A stretch of 64,000 nucleotides of DNA. Source: Archilochus colubris. Its lineage: Eukaryota > Chordata > Aves > Apodiformes > Trochilidae. Both the position numbers and the translations under genes were made by a program. Below the pieces are notes generated by a model. The model was not told where the DNA came from. It worked only from the letters and a program-made list of their open reading frames with translations, and did no database searches. Positions 12,471-24,316 of this stretch are shown here, in pieces. Each line of letters begins with the position of its first letter. The stretch's first letter is position 1. The stretch lies in assembly GCA_023079485.1 (NCBI GenBank), contig CM041089.1, forward strand, positions 14,913,660-14,977,659, in the 5' to 3' direction.

Positions 12471-13421
12471 CCCACAGCTAGTCACGTGGAAGCCCAGTAT
12501 TATGCTTCAAAAATAGACTCCCACATCACCCCCTTCAAATACAGTTTAAAGACTTTTCTATGAGTCCTGCAGGCTCCTGAGCCAACGTGAAATACATCAG
12601 ATCAATTTGCTTTTATTCTAAATAAACTCCTTAGAATACTTTTTTCGTCTTCTAGAGGATTATTAATGAAAAGGAGCTCTGAGACCATTCTCGAACTGGC
12701 CAGCATCTGAGCTGTGTCAGTGATTGGTTAAGCCACACAGCTCTTTCTGAAGTAAGCAGAATATACAATGTCTGGCACACTCCAAAATGGAAACTAAAAA
12801 ATTGTTTTCTAATGGAAGTTCTGCAAGAGACATTTAATATCCTTTTCTCCTGATAACATGCCAGTGCTGGTTTAATCCACACCACTTCAGAAAGGACCAC
12901 AACAGACCCCAAAGCCATGGGCAAACACACATGATTTTTTTTTTCCCCCATCATATCCTAAATGGGCGTATTCAGGTATTTGTAAACACAGCCTCAGAAA
13001 GAGTCTTCTCATGATAACTAAAAAAAGTAAACTCTAAGCATGAAGAGAAAAGTAAATGTAAAAGTAAAGTGAAAATGACACTATTTACATCTGTTTTAAT
13101 CAAAGAAAATGTGGAGCCCATTGCTACGTGCATGGAAATTTCACACTTTTTGCTGACAGTTAAAATCAGGTTGCACAATATATATGAATCAGTGTATTCA
13201 CAGATCTCACAATCCACTTCTGATAAAAAACACATCTTCTGCTTGCAAAACTGACTGAGCGAACCAGTGTTTTCTCTCTATTTTTGTCAGCAGAAAAGAA
13301 CAACAAAAAGTAAGTATTATAAGCAAAAGAAAATCTGAGGGAATAAAAAGCCCTTACTTTGACTTCTCTAATTTTCCTAAACTTTGATGCCAAACCAAAC
13401 AGTACTGCTCACATTGCTCAC
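12471..13421. other. LRP5: LRP5 intron 7, exon-proximal part
   Basis: Non-coding sequence just downstream, in gene orientation, of exon 7. The donor of exon 7 lies at 13421-13420. Several open frames on both strands between 12652 and 13393 overlap one another and have no recognisable domain, so they are not called as genes. Confidence 0.65.
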
Positions 13422-13593
13422 CTCAATTTTATCTGTTTTTGCATCTCCCCAGTAAAGCTTTTCTTTTTCAAGATCCAATGCCAAGCCATTAGGCCAACCC
13501 AGGGATGTATTCACCAGAACTCTCCTTTCTGAGCCATCCAGATAAGCACATTCTATCTTTGGGCTTTCACCCCAGTCTGTCCAATACATGTAG
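13422..13593 (-). CDS. LRP5: LRP5 exon 7 (second beta-propeller, part)
   Basis: 172-bp internal exon, minus strand. The acceptor is a long T-run followed by TTACAG before 13593. The donor is GAG/GTGAGC at 13422/13421. It enters in phase 2, completing the Gly codon started by exon 6, and exits in phase 0 after Lys-Ile-Glu. The peptide begins [17 protein letters not shown] and includes [16 protein letters not shown] and [13 protein letters not shown], giving one YWTD and one YWGD blade motif of propeller 2 and an NTS sequon. Length and phase agree with exon 7 of mammalian LRP5 as I know it. ECAYLD and NTSLGW fit LRP5, with LRP6 close. This is the last LRP5 exon in the window. Confidence 0.95.
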
Positions 13594-14071
13594 CTGTAAA
13601 AAAAAAAAGAGGGGAAACAGTCGATGTATGTAACATGCAAGAGAAAAAAAGTGTCAAGGCCTGTCCCGCTTTTGAAAGAACTTATTAACTTTCTGCTTCC
13701 TCAACTGCAGCCAACAAGCCTACTTGAACTGTAATCAGGGATAACAATGTTATTATTATAAATGTGTGATAATTAAATACGGTACTAAAAATGTGCAGTG
13801 GCCCAGGGCTTTCATAGTTATGCTAGAACTTAAGATAGAGGAAAGAAAATTCAATCAAAGATACAATGCATAGGTTCACTGAAGAACACTATATTTAGAA
13901 ATCAGCTTTTAAAAACACAGTGTTAAAGAGCTGAAGCAAGAGAAAGCAAGTTATTTCCCAAACATCTGACAATACACACATCATCTTACAATGTGCAGAT
14001 TTCCAGTTTAAGAAGACCATAAACCGGATCCAAAGTCCTATCATAAGGCTACCAATAAGCACAAAACTTAC
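13594..14071 (-). other. LRP5: LRP5 intron 6 (478 bp)
   Basis: Short intron between exons 6 and 7. It begins with GTAAGTTTTG at 14071 and ends with a poly-T tract and ACAG at 13594. No repeat is recognised. It is the only short intron in the window; the others run from about 2 kb to more than 13 kb. Confidence 0.93.
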
Positions 14072-14468
14072 CCCATTATGGGATTGAGCACTATTGCTCG
14101 AGGTTCATCGAGGTTTTCTGAGATGAGGATCTTTCTTGAAGTTCCATTCAACCTGGTCACTTCAATGCGGTCTGTTCCAGTATCAGTCCAGTAAAGATTC
14201 CTTGCCACCCAATCCACAGCAATGCCATCTGGATGGTTGATTTCTGTTGTTACCAGAGTCTGTGCTCCAGAGCCATCAAGGTAGGCTCGACGAATTGCCC
14301 GGACATCATCATCAGTCCAGTAGATGTAGCCTTCCACAGGGTCGTAGTCTATAGCAATGGCATGTCTAATATTGTCTATCTGCAGAATAATGTCAGTGAA
14401 ATCTGGCATGTCCAGGGAAATCCTCCTCAAGTCGGTCCTTCTAGCGAGCAGCAAGACTTCTTCAGCAC
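14072..14468 (-). CDS. LRP5: LRP5 exon 6 (second beta-propeller, start)
   Basis: 397-bp internal exon. The acceptor is TTTTCTCCCCAG before 14468 and the donor GG/GTAAGT is at 14072/14071. It enters in phase 1, completing Gly after CysLysSer of exon 5, and leaves in phase 2. The peptide begins [20 protein letters not shown]. It then contains [37 protein letters not shown] and [17 protein letters not shown], and ends [10 protein letters not shown]. These are the first blades of propeller 2, which in LRP5 helps bind Wnt ligands. [15 protein letters not shown] fits LRP5. The exon has the same length and phase as exon 2, reflecting the duplicated propeller-EGF module. An antisense ERVL remnant begins about 130 bp upstream of the acceptor. 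Confidence 0.97.
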
Positions 14469-14690
14469 CTGGGGAGAAAACCATTCAGCAGTCTGTCAAT
14501 TGCCACTGTCACCACAGTGAAAGAGATTTCCTTAAAACAAGGACATCAAACTTTCACTGAAATATAGATGTTTCTGAGCAGGGAGAGCACTGTTTGTCTT
14601 CTCCTGGGAGGGCAGGTGGGGAGTAATAGAGAGCAATTCTGTTCTCTGTGTTCTGGTTCACCCTGACCAGTAAACAGAGATGGAATAAAC

Positions 14691-14708
14691 TGGTGCTCAA
14701 TGTGGGAC
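14691..14708 (+). other. Retroviral primer-binding site, lysine-tRNA type
   Basis: TGGTGCTCAATGTGGGAC follows the 5' LTR remnant. It differs from the tRNA-Lys-type site TGGCGCCCAACGTGGGGC at four of 18 positions. All four are transitions (three C to T, one G to A), two of them at CpG cytosines, as expected from decay. It marks the start of the internal region of the provirus. Confidence 0.65.
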
Positions 14709-14814
14709 TTAAATTTTTAAAAAATGAAAAATTACAAAGTAAAAAAAAATTGAAAAATCATTGGAAGGCTAGAAATTTAAACATATTTGTTTTCATCATG
14801 ACATTCCCGCATGC

Positions 14815-15133
14815 CATATCTTGCCTTTCTGGACTGTTCTTTCAGATTACTGGTGGCAATGCTTTCCAGTCTCCCATCTATGTTATCTTCTGCTCAAGGG
14901 ACCAAGAGAGAATTCTTCAACCCATGTCTCTGAAAGACTTATGGAATTTCAGGAAAGACTATGCTTGTAGGAAGGGTGAGCCATGGCTACTGTGGTATTG
15001 GGACAATGGAGCTAATTCAGTAGATCTGGAGGGCAGAAAGGACAAACAATTGGGACTGTTAGCCAGAGATGGAGGCACTGACAAAATCACTGGCAGAAAA
15101 ACCAGCACTAACAGTCTCTGCAGGCACCTTTAA
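14815..15133 (+). pseudogene. ERVL gag-like remnant
   Basis: The frame ending at 15133 carries the segment LKDLWNFRKDYACRKGEPW followed by WYWDNGANSVDLEGR, which looks like part of the capsid region of avian ERVL gag. It lies directly downstream of the primer-binding site and upstream of the protease remnant, the expected gag position. No start codon can be trusted and the frame is lost after 15133. Gag assignment is by resemblance and position only. Confidence 0.5.
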
Positions 15134-15960
15134 ACAGTGTAAAAATCTGATATTCCCTTTGGGAGGGTATCAAATGTCACCCTGTTAAATGGATCAAGTT
15201 ATTGTCTCTAATGGATCAAATTATATCTCTCCATTAAATGGAGAGAGGCACCAAATAACTCAGAGAGCTGGAAGTCTGGGAAATCATCTATGATGATGGA
15301 GCTGCAGATCCTGATGAGCTGCCATGCAGGAGTTCTCTGTTAAAAAAGCTCACAGAGTGCCCCTCTTATGTTCTCCCAGGCTTTGAGAGGAAAGATCTCT
15401 GGGGGAAATGACAAAACACCACCAACTGCCAGTGGATTAGCTAACCAGCTAAGAAAATATTAAGACAGTATCTCTACCTCCATACACATTCAAATGTCAA
15501 TGTGGAAAAGTTGACCAAGGAGTTCAGAACCTCTTGTAAGAGGCTGCATGACAGGTTGTGCAGGGTGGAGAAGGAGAATAACACCTGTTCTTCTCCTGAA
15601 TGGATCCATATTTAAGCCACTAGGGGCAGATCTCCTCCTAGGATCAGTTCAATGTAGGCAGAATACAATATAAAGTTCTCTGTAACTGCATGTCCATAGT
15701 GAGGACATAAATAAATGGAATGACAAAACCATCACTGTTCTCAGTACAAGAGTATGGGAGCTGGAAGAGAAAACTTTTCCAGGAGGATGGCTCTTCCAGC
15801 CTCCCAGGAAAGAACTGCTGGCCTGAGCAGATGGGTCTCCAACCCAAAGATGAGTAGGAGAGGTAACCATGTGAGTGCCAATCATGGGCACTATGGTCAA
15901 AATTAGAGGGGCTTTGCCTCCAGACAGGTGTGGGAGAGGGATAATTGAGCTTACTGGACA

Positions 15961-16135
15961 GTGTGGATTGAATGGCCTGGTACATCAGAATATCAGAGCG
16001 ATAGAGCCCTGGTAGACACTGGTGCACAGTGCACCTTCATACCACCCCATCATGGAGGGACAGACTCCATTACCATCTCTGGAGTCACGGGGTCTCAAGA
16101 ACTGACTGGAGAGTCATGTCTGACATTGGAGGCTG
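15961..16135 (+). pseudogene. ERVL aspartic protease remnant
   Basis: In-frame peptide containing RALVDTGAQCTFIPPHH and then TISGVTGSQELTG. The DTGA core is the retropepsin active-site motif, and the hydrophobic-DTG-Ala-Gln spacing is typical of ERVL proteases. The frame runs into the inserted CR1 soon after 16135. The active-site triad is kept, but the domain is cut off and has no intact gag-pol frame around it. Confidence 0.75.
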
Positions 16136-16189
16136 AAATGAGGCAAAGCAGGAAAGACTGGGAGACAAACTCTGCAATGAGTTTGCTGA

Positions 16190-16928
16190 GGGCAAACTCA
16201 GCCCAGATGCTCTGTGCATGCTGGGGACAGAGTGGTTGGAGAGCAGCCAGACAGAGAGGGACCTTGGAGTTTGGATTGCCAGGAAGCTGAACATGAGCCA
16301 GCAGTGTGCCCAGGTGGCCAAGAAGGCCAATGGCATCCTGGCCTGGATCTGGAACAACATCGCCAGCAGGTCCAGGGAAGGGATTCTGCCCTTGTGCTCA
16401 GCACTGGTGAGGCCACAGCTTGAGTCCTGTGTCCAGTTCTGGGCCCCTCAGCTCAGGAAGGAGATTGAGGTGCTGGAGCAGGTCCCAAAAGAGGGCAACC
16501 AGGCTGGTGAAGGGACTTGAACACAGATCCTATGAAGAGAGGCTGAGGGAGCTGGAGGTGTTCAGCCTGGAGAAGAAGAGGCTCAGAGGAGACCTCATCA
16601 CTTTCTACAACTCCCTGAAAGGAGGTTGGAGCCAGCGGGGGGTCGGGCTCTGCTCCCAGGCAACTCTCAGCAAGACAAGAGGGCAGGGTCTCAAGTTGTG
16701 CCAGGGGAGGTTTAGGTTGGAGATTAGAAAGAATTTCTTTACAGAGAGGGTGATCAGCCATTGGAATGGGCTGCCCAGTAGCGGATTCTCCATCCCTGGA
16801 GATATTTAAAAAGACACTGGATATGGCACTCAGTGCCATAGTCTAGTAACTGCAGCGGTAGTGGATCAAAGGTTGGACTTGATGATCTCTGAGGTCCCTT
16901 CCAACCCAGCCAATTCTATGATTCTATG
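16190..16928 (+). mobile_element. CR1 LINE 3' fragment inserted in the ERVL
   Basis: Sense-oriented (antisense to LRP5), strongly 5'-truncated CR1. It carries the C-terminal RT region ([20 protein letters not shown] on the plus strand, then [20 protein letters not shown]) and the whole 3' UTR, and ends in CAATTCTATGATTCTATGG at 16928. The provirus continues immediately afterwards with pol sequence. The CR1 is therefore younger than the ERVL. Its 5' junction is diffuse between 16135 and 16200. Confidence 0.9.
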
Positions 16929-18100
16929 GTAGTTCAAGGACCCTAAAAGGTGTAAGTGGGCCTTTAGTGTAGCAGCTATGGAGACTGAGTGCATTAACCC
17001 AGCTGTCTACCTTGCTTGGCCTTTCTGATGACCCTGACTTGGTGGGATAGATAAGGGCAGAAGACACTGAATCATCAGCAACAGAGACTGCCTACTCCCC
17101 ATACAGAATTTGTCAACCAGAGATCCAAGAAGTGATCAGCAAGACCCACTCACTCTTCATCAGTCCTATAAGGCCAACATGGAAGCCTGATGGAGGCTAA
17201 CAGAGATTAACTGTGGATTATCATGGTCCAAATGAAGTCACACCATCAGTGAGTGCTGCCGTGCTGGATGTGCTGGAACTTTGGTATGAACTGGAGTCCA
17301 AGGCAGCCACTACTGACACTACAGATTCATTTTTCCCTGCTCCCATTGCAGCAGAGTGCAGGTACCAATTTGCTTTCACCTGGTGGGGTGTCCCATACAC
17401 CTGGAACTGAGTGCCTGTGTGGAAGCATAGCTTGAATATATGCCATGCAGATCCACACTGCACTGGAGAAGGGTGGAGGTCTGGACATCAATGCAGTACA
17501 TCAATGGCATCATTGTATGGGGTAATACAGCAGAGGGAGCCTTTGACAAGGCAGTACGTTCTATGTACTTCCCACATTCTATGGGGAGCCCTTTTTGCCA
17601 TAAAGAGAAGCAAGATGACAGGACCTGCCAGAAAGATACAGTTCCTGGCACTGAAGTGGCAAGATGGGCACTACAAGCCTTTTAGCCTTGAAGACACAAG
17701 CCTTCTAAGGCATGATTTGGAGAATGCACATTCCCAAACACAGAAGACTGTGAGACCTTTCTATGAAGTGACCTGAAAGAAAGCCAGTTTTGCTTGGGCT
17801 CTTAACAATGACAGGCCTTTGAGCAAATAAAACAAGAGACAGTCCATGCAAGTGGCCCTAGGACATCCTTAAACAGGACAGGAAATAAAAACATAATGTA
17901 CACTGTGGACCTTCTAGAAAGACACACCAGGGAGACTTGTGGTTGCCCCCTAGGATTTGGAGTTAGGGATATAGAGGCTATGAGGTCAATTATACTCCAA
18001 CTGAAAAAGAAATACTGGCCACCCCTGGTGACTTTGAGGTACTTTAGAGGTGACTGGTACTGAGGCACAGCTCCTCCTAGGATTCCAATTGTCAGCTCCA
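16929..18100 (+). pseudogene. ERVL pol remnant (reverse transcriptase to RNase H)
   Basis: Pol sequence resumes after the CR1. At 17213-17410 a frame contains VDYHG-like MDYHGPNEVTP and AAECRYQFAFTWWGVPYTW, typical of the ERVL RT fingers and palm. A stop follows, then the frame changes twice: WKHSLNICH in one frame, MQYINGIIVWGNTAEGAF in another, then IQFLALKWQDGHYK in the first. The catalytic YxDD box reads YING, so both catalytic aspartates are gone. Weaker RNase H-like sequence extends to about 18100. Non-functional. Confidence 0.75.
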
Positions 18101-18374
18101 GGGCGGGTGTTTTAAGGGAAGGTCACACCTACACACCGTGCAACGGATGCCACCTGGAATAAGTGGGCCAGCCTGAGCTCAATGAGCTCAAATAGGGAGC
18201 TCCAATAGCCCAGGAATCCTGGCAGGGGTTATGAACTGGCCAGAGGGTAAAGGATTCTGGAATGCCAGAGGATGAGGTAGTGACTGGTGCTGAGGAAGCC
18301 TGGTAACGAGCTCTCAGATTATGAGAAACAACTTGTTCTTTTCCATGATGGATGAACTTTTGCAAGTTGGGCAC

Positions 18375-18447
18375 TTCCTTATTCCCCTTTTATCTTCCCC
18401 CAGGAGGGTGGAGGGGAGGAATAGAGAGGTTTCGGGTTGCTGTGACA
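18375..18447 (+). mobile_element. ERVL 3' LTR end fragment
   Basis: Sequence with TTATTCCCCTTTTATC, CCCAGGAGGGTGGAGG, AATAGAGAGGT and terminal TGTGACA matches the 3' ends of the LTRs at 28300-28408 and (opposite strand) 51651-51750. Only the last 75 bases or so of the LTR are recognisable. It defines the right edge of the provirus. Confidence 0.55.
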
Positions 18448-21400
18448 GCTAAAAGCTGCCTGGGAAGAAAAGCACTCTGTGGGATGTGATGCTGTTGTTG
18501 TTCTCTACATCGAGGATTACCCCAGGAACAGAAGTCTTGGGTCTACACTGACATCTCTGGATTAGAAAACCAGTCAAATCCAAAACAATATGGAAAGAAT
18601 TAAATTAAAGCAAAAATGGAGGATCTTCAAAATATTAAGAGGGTTATATTCAAAACTGATCTATGCAGCATCAAAATGGTATTTTTATGGAGCCTGTTCA
18701 CAGAGAAAGGCTCTCTTTTGCTTCATTAACTTACCTGTATTGATACTTTGTTGGAAGTACCTAGCTGGTATCAAGTCCCCCTATGTTAAGTATTAAACAT
18801 ACTTGTTGTCTTCTGACATTACCATCCCCAAAGAACTTCCAGTGTTACCAGACAATGGTTTGTCCAAATCATGTTGGCTTGAGAACAGCAAAAATTAAAA
18901 GGAACCCAGTTTGTGACATACATGGATTAATATTACCTCCACATTACTTCCAACACTACACATTGTCTACCACCAAACAGTGTCTTTACCAGTAAAACTT
19001 CCAAAAGGTCCTATTTTTATGTAGTTTAATCACACAGACAACATATAATTTTATAATGAAAATTAAAATGAAACCTTAATAGTGAAAGGGTAAAAGAAAT
19101 CACTGTTATAGAGAGCACCTGCAAAACAACAAGTTGTTCCAGTGTCTCATCACCCTCCCTGTTCCTTCTTAAGTCAAGAACTGCTTCCTTATACACCCCT
19201 AAAATTCACAAGTAATACCCAAACAGTCTCAGCTTCTCACAGCAGCAATAATCAGATTTTTATCTTACTCAGTTCCACCACATGTTCACCTGTGATCACA
19301 CATTCACTTGCATAACGTTTTGACCAAGAGCAGGCCAGCTACAACCTCTAGAATCAGATATCACATAATCACTTCAAACGCCTTGCAAAGGGAAGAAAAC
19401 AATCCTGTTTCTGACTGATTCAGCTGCTCTGGCTTTTTCTGCAGGCAAACAGTACTTCAGAAATATTCCCAACTTCAATTCTGTCCCATGGATATACATG
19501 GCTATAAAAGGAACAGGGAGAAGAAAACTTTTATCTTCTGATCTAGCAGACCAGAGACAAAAATTCTTCAGTGGACAACCAGAACACTTTTTTGCTACTA
19601 GAACAGGATGCTGATCTGCAGATTCTAATTTGTAACATACCTTTACATGAGACTTACAGGGAAAAAAAAAAATTAGAAAGGGGAAAGAGACACTTGGCCA
19701 ATATAAAGTTCTTGCTGCTGGGCAATTTCTATTAGAGAGAGGCTTAATTTTAAGTTTAATTATAACACAGCAAGATTCTTGACAGACATACAGGTGCATC
19801 CTTATCCTTGGGCACTAAAAAGCATGTGTACAGAAAAAAATGTTATCATAGAATATCTCACTGTGTTCTGCTTCGCACTTGAAAGATAGCAGAATGTCAT
19901 TATTGTGAGTAATTTTGGGCAGTAGAAAATTCCTGGCTTTTATTACAACCCTCTCCAAAATCAATGTTGATTATAATCATATTTTACTCCATTAAAAAAT
20001 TCCTGATAGAGAAAAAGAGTTGGCAGCAGGCTCTGAACACATCAGTAAGAGATGAGAACTTGACATTGGTTCTCTCTAAAATCCTGGACAAACATGCTTG
20101 TCTGGCTTAGTTTTATCTGAATCATGGAGGTGTTTTGATTACTAATGTTGGTGGGAATCTTTCCAAGGCTACAGAAGTGTTATGCTGTGACTTGCCTAGT
20201 ATTATACCAGATACCATAGAACCTGCATAATGCATCACAACTAGCTATTTACCTACTGCTAAAGTGCTCCAGCATTTACTTAAATTCACCTTCAAAAACC
20301 TCTCACCACAATCACTTTTGTAACCACATGATTAATAGATTCCCAGCAGAATTGCTAACTGTTGTAACATGGTCATAGGTAACATCATACAATGAACAAA
20401 GCCTTAGGGGGTGGGGGGCAGCTGGGAATGCAAGATGTTCCAGCATCAGAACTGCAGCACCCAAATGCTTTACCAGAAGTTTTTATAAAGGCCTCAATGC
20501 AAGCCACAGATCTGAAAAACAAGAAATTAGGTCCTTCAAAAGCTTCCATCTAGAAAGCATTTTAAAAGATCCAAGTTCAAATTGTTGTTTCATTTTTCCA
20601 ACTCTTTACTGTTAATTTTTCTCTAGTCTTTTTTTATGCAGCAAAAGGTCTCTGCAGACCTTTCACAGAACTTTTCAGTGGGTCTAAAATCCATAAAAGC
20701 CAATTAACTTCTTTGGTCAACATTCAGAACAGTAACTGTATTTAAAAACCAAACAGAACAGAACACAAAATAATTCTATTGAAGGCAGTTATTCTTACTC
20801 CCTGAAAACTATATCCTCTTTGCAGTCAAGAACTCCTATAGAAACAAGAGGGTTTTTTACTTTTTTGCTCCTACATGTGATGTTCTTCTCCCATACCCAG
20901 TAAGCAATTGTTTTCTAATATCCATACTAGGTATAGTTTTTGCTTTGATTTGTTTGGTTTGTGTTTTTGTTATTAAAAATTCATGCTTCAATGCTGGAAA
21001 TGGCAGCTGTATTCTTTTTGCAAAACTAACTGCAATCAGAACTGACAGCAGCAAAGCAGGCCATCTCACCAGCTTGACAAGTCTTTTTTATTCTTCCTGT
21101 GGCCCACTTCACATTTGACAGGTGACACGACATCTATAATAAAAGTAACAAAGGCTTCAATTTATTCACCCAACCTAAACAAATGTAGACTGCAGTGGCT
21201 GCCTCTGCTAATCCATGCCAGAATACACCATGCTATTCCTTTTCCATTTGTCTGCTAATTAGGCTAGAAAAATGGCCCATTGTGGGAGCCTTCCCCCGAT
21301 TTTATGTATGTGCATGTGCATGCATCTACACCTACAGATACAGTCTACTTATAGGCAACTTTGGAAATCTCTTTGGGGAAAAAAACCCACAGATAAACTG

Positions 21401-23547
21401 TAAAAATGGGAAAGCTTTTAGCTCTTCTCTGGAGAACAAAATAGTAAGCACTTTTTTAAAGGAGTGCATTAGAAGTACTTTGACTAAAAGCAGCTCTTTT
21501 ACAAGCTGTTTGATACAGCTATCTGAGCACCCGTGATAAACTAAAAAGATTTCTCAGAATAGCAAGGGACTTTGCTAGTTGGTGAATGACTTGGCAAAGT
21601 TCCACCGTGTGCTAAAAAGGGAGAGGGTGGAGTATGGGAGTGAGAAAAAACTCCATTCTGTATGGAGCATATGAAAGTACATAACATCGCCATGCTGTTT
21701 CATAGGCTTTCCAGTATTCAAAACAATTGCAACACCTTGCATAACAGTTTGGCATTAGCAACTGTTTACACCACAGGAAAAATGACGTAATGAAACACAT
21801 TATGAGAAGTTTAATCAACAATGCTGTGTAAAAACCCATTCCTGCTATTTAACTTCCACAGAAAATAAAATTTAAAGAATTGAAACAAACTTTTTTTTTA
21901 CCTTGAAATAAGCAGAGTTTTTAAAGCACATTCTTCTTGGGTACCTTAGCAGAGCCAGTTGCAAGATGAACAGCACTACATACCCCAATTCAGGTCTTTC
22001 TTTATCTTTGAGTCTAAGAGGAAGAAGCACTGATTCACACCCTGTGATAGCAGTGGGTTGGGAAAAGATGGAGATAACACTCTGCTACTTGAGACTGGGG
22101 AGAGCATGCAACACAGTTGTAACCAGTGTAAAACCAGGAGCTGCATGTGGTGAGAGCCTGCAACCAACAGAATAGAAACAGGAAAGGTTTCTTTGAAGGA
22201 ATGCTTTGAGCACCCACATTCAGACAGGGCTCCATTTCATTGATACTATAAATCCAGCTTCTACTTTTTAATACTAAAACAAAAATTCTGCTTGCACTGA
22301 ATTCTTAATAACAATTCACTGCAAGCCATAGAAAAAAAGGATAGACCAAGAAAAAGTCTGTCAGAAATCCCCACTACAAGCAAAAGATTACAGTCATTGG
22401 GTTCTGTTATTCCCTTTTAAAGCACATGTTTGATGTTTAAATGCTCCTACTCTCTGCTGGAATTACACAACCCCACTGCCTCCAAGTAAGGAATCACTGA
22501 CTTCAGGAGCATTTAACAGACATTTAACCACTTAGTTTCTGATAAACAGAGTTTTGGTGGTCATGCCTTCAAATACACATAACTGTTCCTTACAACCCAA
22601 GAACATACATAATTAATAGATATATTGGGAAAAAACAACAAACAAAAAAACACCACAAACCAAACAAAAACACCATACCAAACTACCAACAACTGAACAG
22701 AAATAGACTTAAGATAAGTTTTTCAACAATCCCACTGCTGCTGACTTCTAATTGCAGATATTTCCTATTCACCAAGAGACCTGGAACTTATTAGTTTCTC
22801 TGCACTGCTGTCTTCCTTTACATAAACAGAAATAAACACTTTACATCCCACAGGCACTCCATGAGGCTGATGGCTGTATGGTGCTTTGAAGTTTAAGTAT
22901 TATTTATTATGTTCCAAGTAGGAGGGAGCCACAGAAAATTCAATTCTGAGTTAACACAATCATCTGTCAGAGGGTAAACATCACGGGAAAAAGTTTTAAA
23001 CAGCTGTAAATTACAGTTCTCAAATCTAGGGAGCATTTCTACAGCCTCACTGTTGCGACATTGGTGCAGCAGTCAGGCTACAGCAGCTTAACACATTATC
23101 ACTGGGTCTTGGTAACTTTCTTTGTCTATCAACCCAGCCCGTGCTAAATCCAAGATAATAAAGTTTACACATAAACCTTTTCAGTACAGACCAAGAGTGT
23201 GGCTCTTGTGCAGCATAAACCCAGAAGCAATTCAGAGACTCAGCAGTGCTGAAAAGGAAGAGTGATGATTTTTCCTCTGTAGAGGAAGAAAAAAATTTTT
23301 TGCTACAGATAGAAAGTTAACATCCTAACAAAAGCAAGAGGGAAGCAGACTTAAACAAGATGTATGCATGAAAGAAAAAAAAGTGTGAAATTCTTATGAA
23401 ATGGAGTAGAAATAGAAGAGGTAACTACTAGATTTCCTAAACTGCTAGGTATCCATTCCTGGATAATTTTTACAACCTCTTCTGTTGTACTGCAAAGGTA
23501 TCTCAGTGAAACACAGTTCCACATAGTACTATTTCTTACGGAGTAAA
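18448..23547. other. LRP5: LRP5 intron 5, central part 1
   Basis: About 5 kb of AT-rich sequence in which I recognise only one weak CR1 remnant (19128-19215). Open frames such as 19374-19799 on the minus strand (141 residues) and 21195-21536 on the plus strand have no family resemblance and biased, low-complexity stretches. I treat them as chance frames. Confidence 0.6.
19128..19215 (-). mobile_element. Possible CR1 3' UTR remnant
   Basis: TTGTTCCAGTGTCTCATCACCC followed by AAGAACTGCTTCCTTATA resembles the 3' UTR segment seen in the CR1 copy at 9660-9730 (CTGCTCCAGTGTCTCAGCACCC). Fewer than 100 bases are alignable by eye, so this is tentative. Confidence 0.4.
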
Positions 23548-24316
23548 TGTTCTGGTTTGGGCCAAAATAAAGGTAATTTTCTGTCTTGTAATTTTGCTTT
23601 CAGCTCAGTCTTTTGTAAGTAGCTGCACTTGCTGAAATTAACATCCAGTTTCTCAGTCAGTATCTGCTTCTAGGACTGATAACACCCAATGTTTATAGTT
23701 ACTGCAGGAGAAAGGTCTGCAGAGCCAGGGACACTGCTCAGCTCTGAGGAACATTTTGCCCTCCAGAAGGAGAAAAGGAGCAAGGAGGTCATACCTGTGA
23801 CCCTCCTTTAGGGAGGAGCAGACAAGATAAATGACCACAACTGACCAAACAGAGGATTCCATCCCATACACCTCATCTTCAGGATAAATTTGAGGGATCA
23901 CCAGGGTCAAGCCCTTCCTTCCTTCTTCACCTCTCCCTGTTTCAGCATCCTGGGAGGATTCCATCCCTTCCTCTGCCTGTGCTCCTGATCCATCCCAGCC
24001 TGAATCTGTGTGTTCCTGCCTCCAGCTCCCAACTGCTGCTGACCCCAGGATTCCAGCCTGGACTGTCCCAGGCCTGCCCTGCAGCCTCAGTGGTGACGTT
24101 GAGGGTTATTGGGGAAAGGGGGGAGGAACGTGGGATCAATTTTCCTGTCTATTTGTATAGATTTAGTAATTTTTTCCTTTTTATCATTACTGTTTCATTA
24201 AAGCTCATCAGTCTTCCTCCCTTATTCTCTCTCCTTTCTTTATCCGTGAGGAAAGGCAATTAATAGAGAGCAGTTGGCATTCAGTTTAATTGCCAGCCCA
24301 GTGTTAATCCGTGACA
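23548..24316 (+). mobile_element. Solo ERVL-type LTR with GTAAA target duplication
   Basis: 769-bp element with retroviral TG...CA ends: it starts TGTTCTGGTTTGGGCCAAAA and ends CCGTGACA. It is flanked by a perfect 5-bp duplication, GTAAA at 23543-23547 and again at 24317-24321. There is no internal region, so it is a solo LTR left by recombination between two LTRs. The 5-bp duplication and the start sequence fit avian ERVL. It is antisense to LRP5 and shares its mid and 3' parts with the LTR ending at 28408. Confidence 0.88.

Larger units (their letters stand above)
14600..18447 (+). mobile_element. Degenerate ERVL-type provirus, interrupted by a CR1
   Basis: Old class III (ERVL-like) endogenous retrovirus, antisense to LRP5. 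In order it shows a short 3' part of the 5' LTR (about 14600-14680), a lysine-tRNA-type primer-binding site, gag-like fragments, an aspartic protease remnant, a sense-oriented CR1 insertion, reverse transcriptase to RNase H remnants, and a short LTR 3' end that finishes with TGTGACA at 18447. No env region is seen, as is usual for ERVL. Frameshifts, stops and a changed catalytic motif show that it is dead. The boundaries of both LTR fragments are approximate, and no target-site duplication could be matched because the 5' LTR is truncated. Confidence 0.8.

Noticed and set aside
1..13421. LRP5 exon 8 inside the window
   Set aside because: I looked for a third YWTDWQRR-type blade with the correct phase below 13422 and found none. 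The next exon is probably outside the window.
15644..16027. Two overlapping minus-strand frames in the provirus
   Set aside because: They are antisense to gag/protease-like sequence of the ERVL and have no resemblance of their own.
19374..19799. 141-codon minus-strand frame
   Set aside because: No family resemblance, with low-complexity hydrophobic runs. It lies on the same strand as LRP5, but no acceptor/donor arrangement fits a cassette exon.
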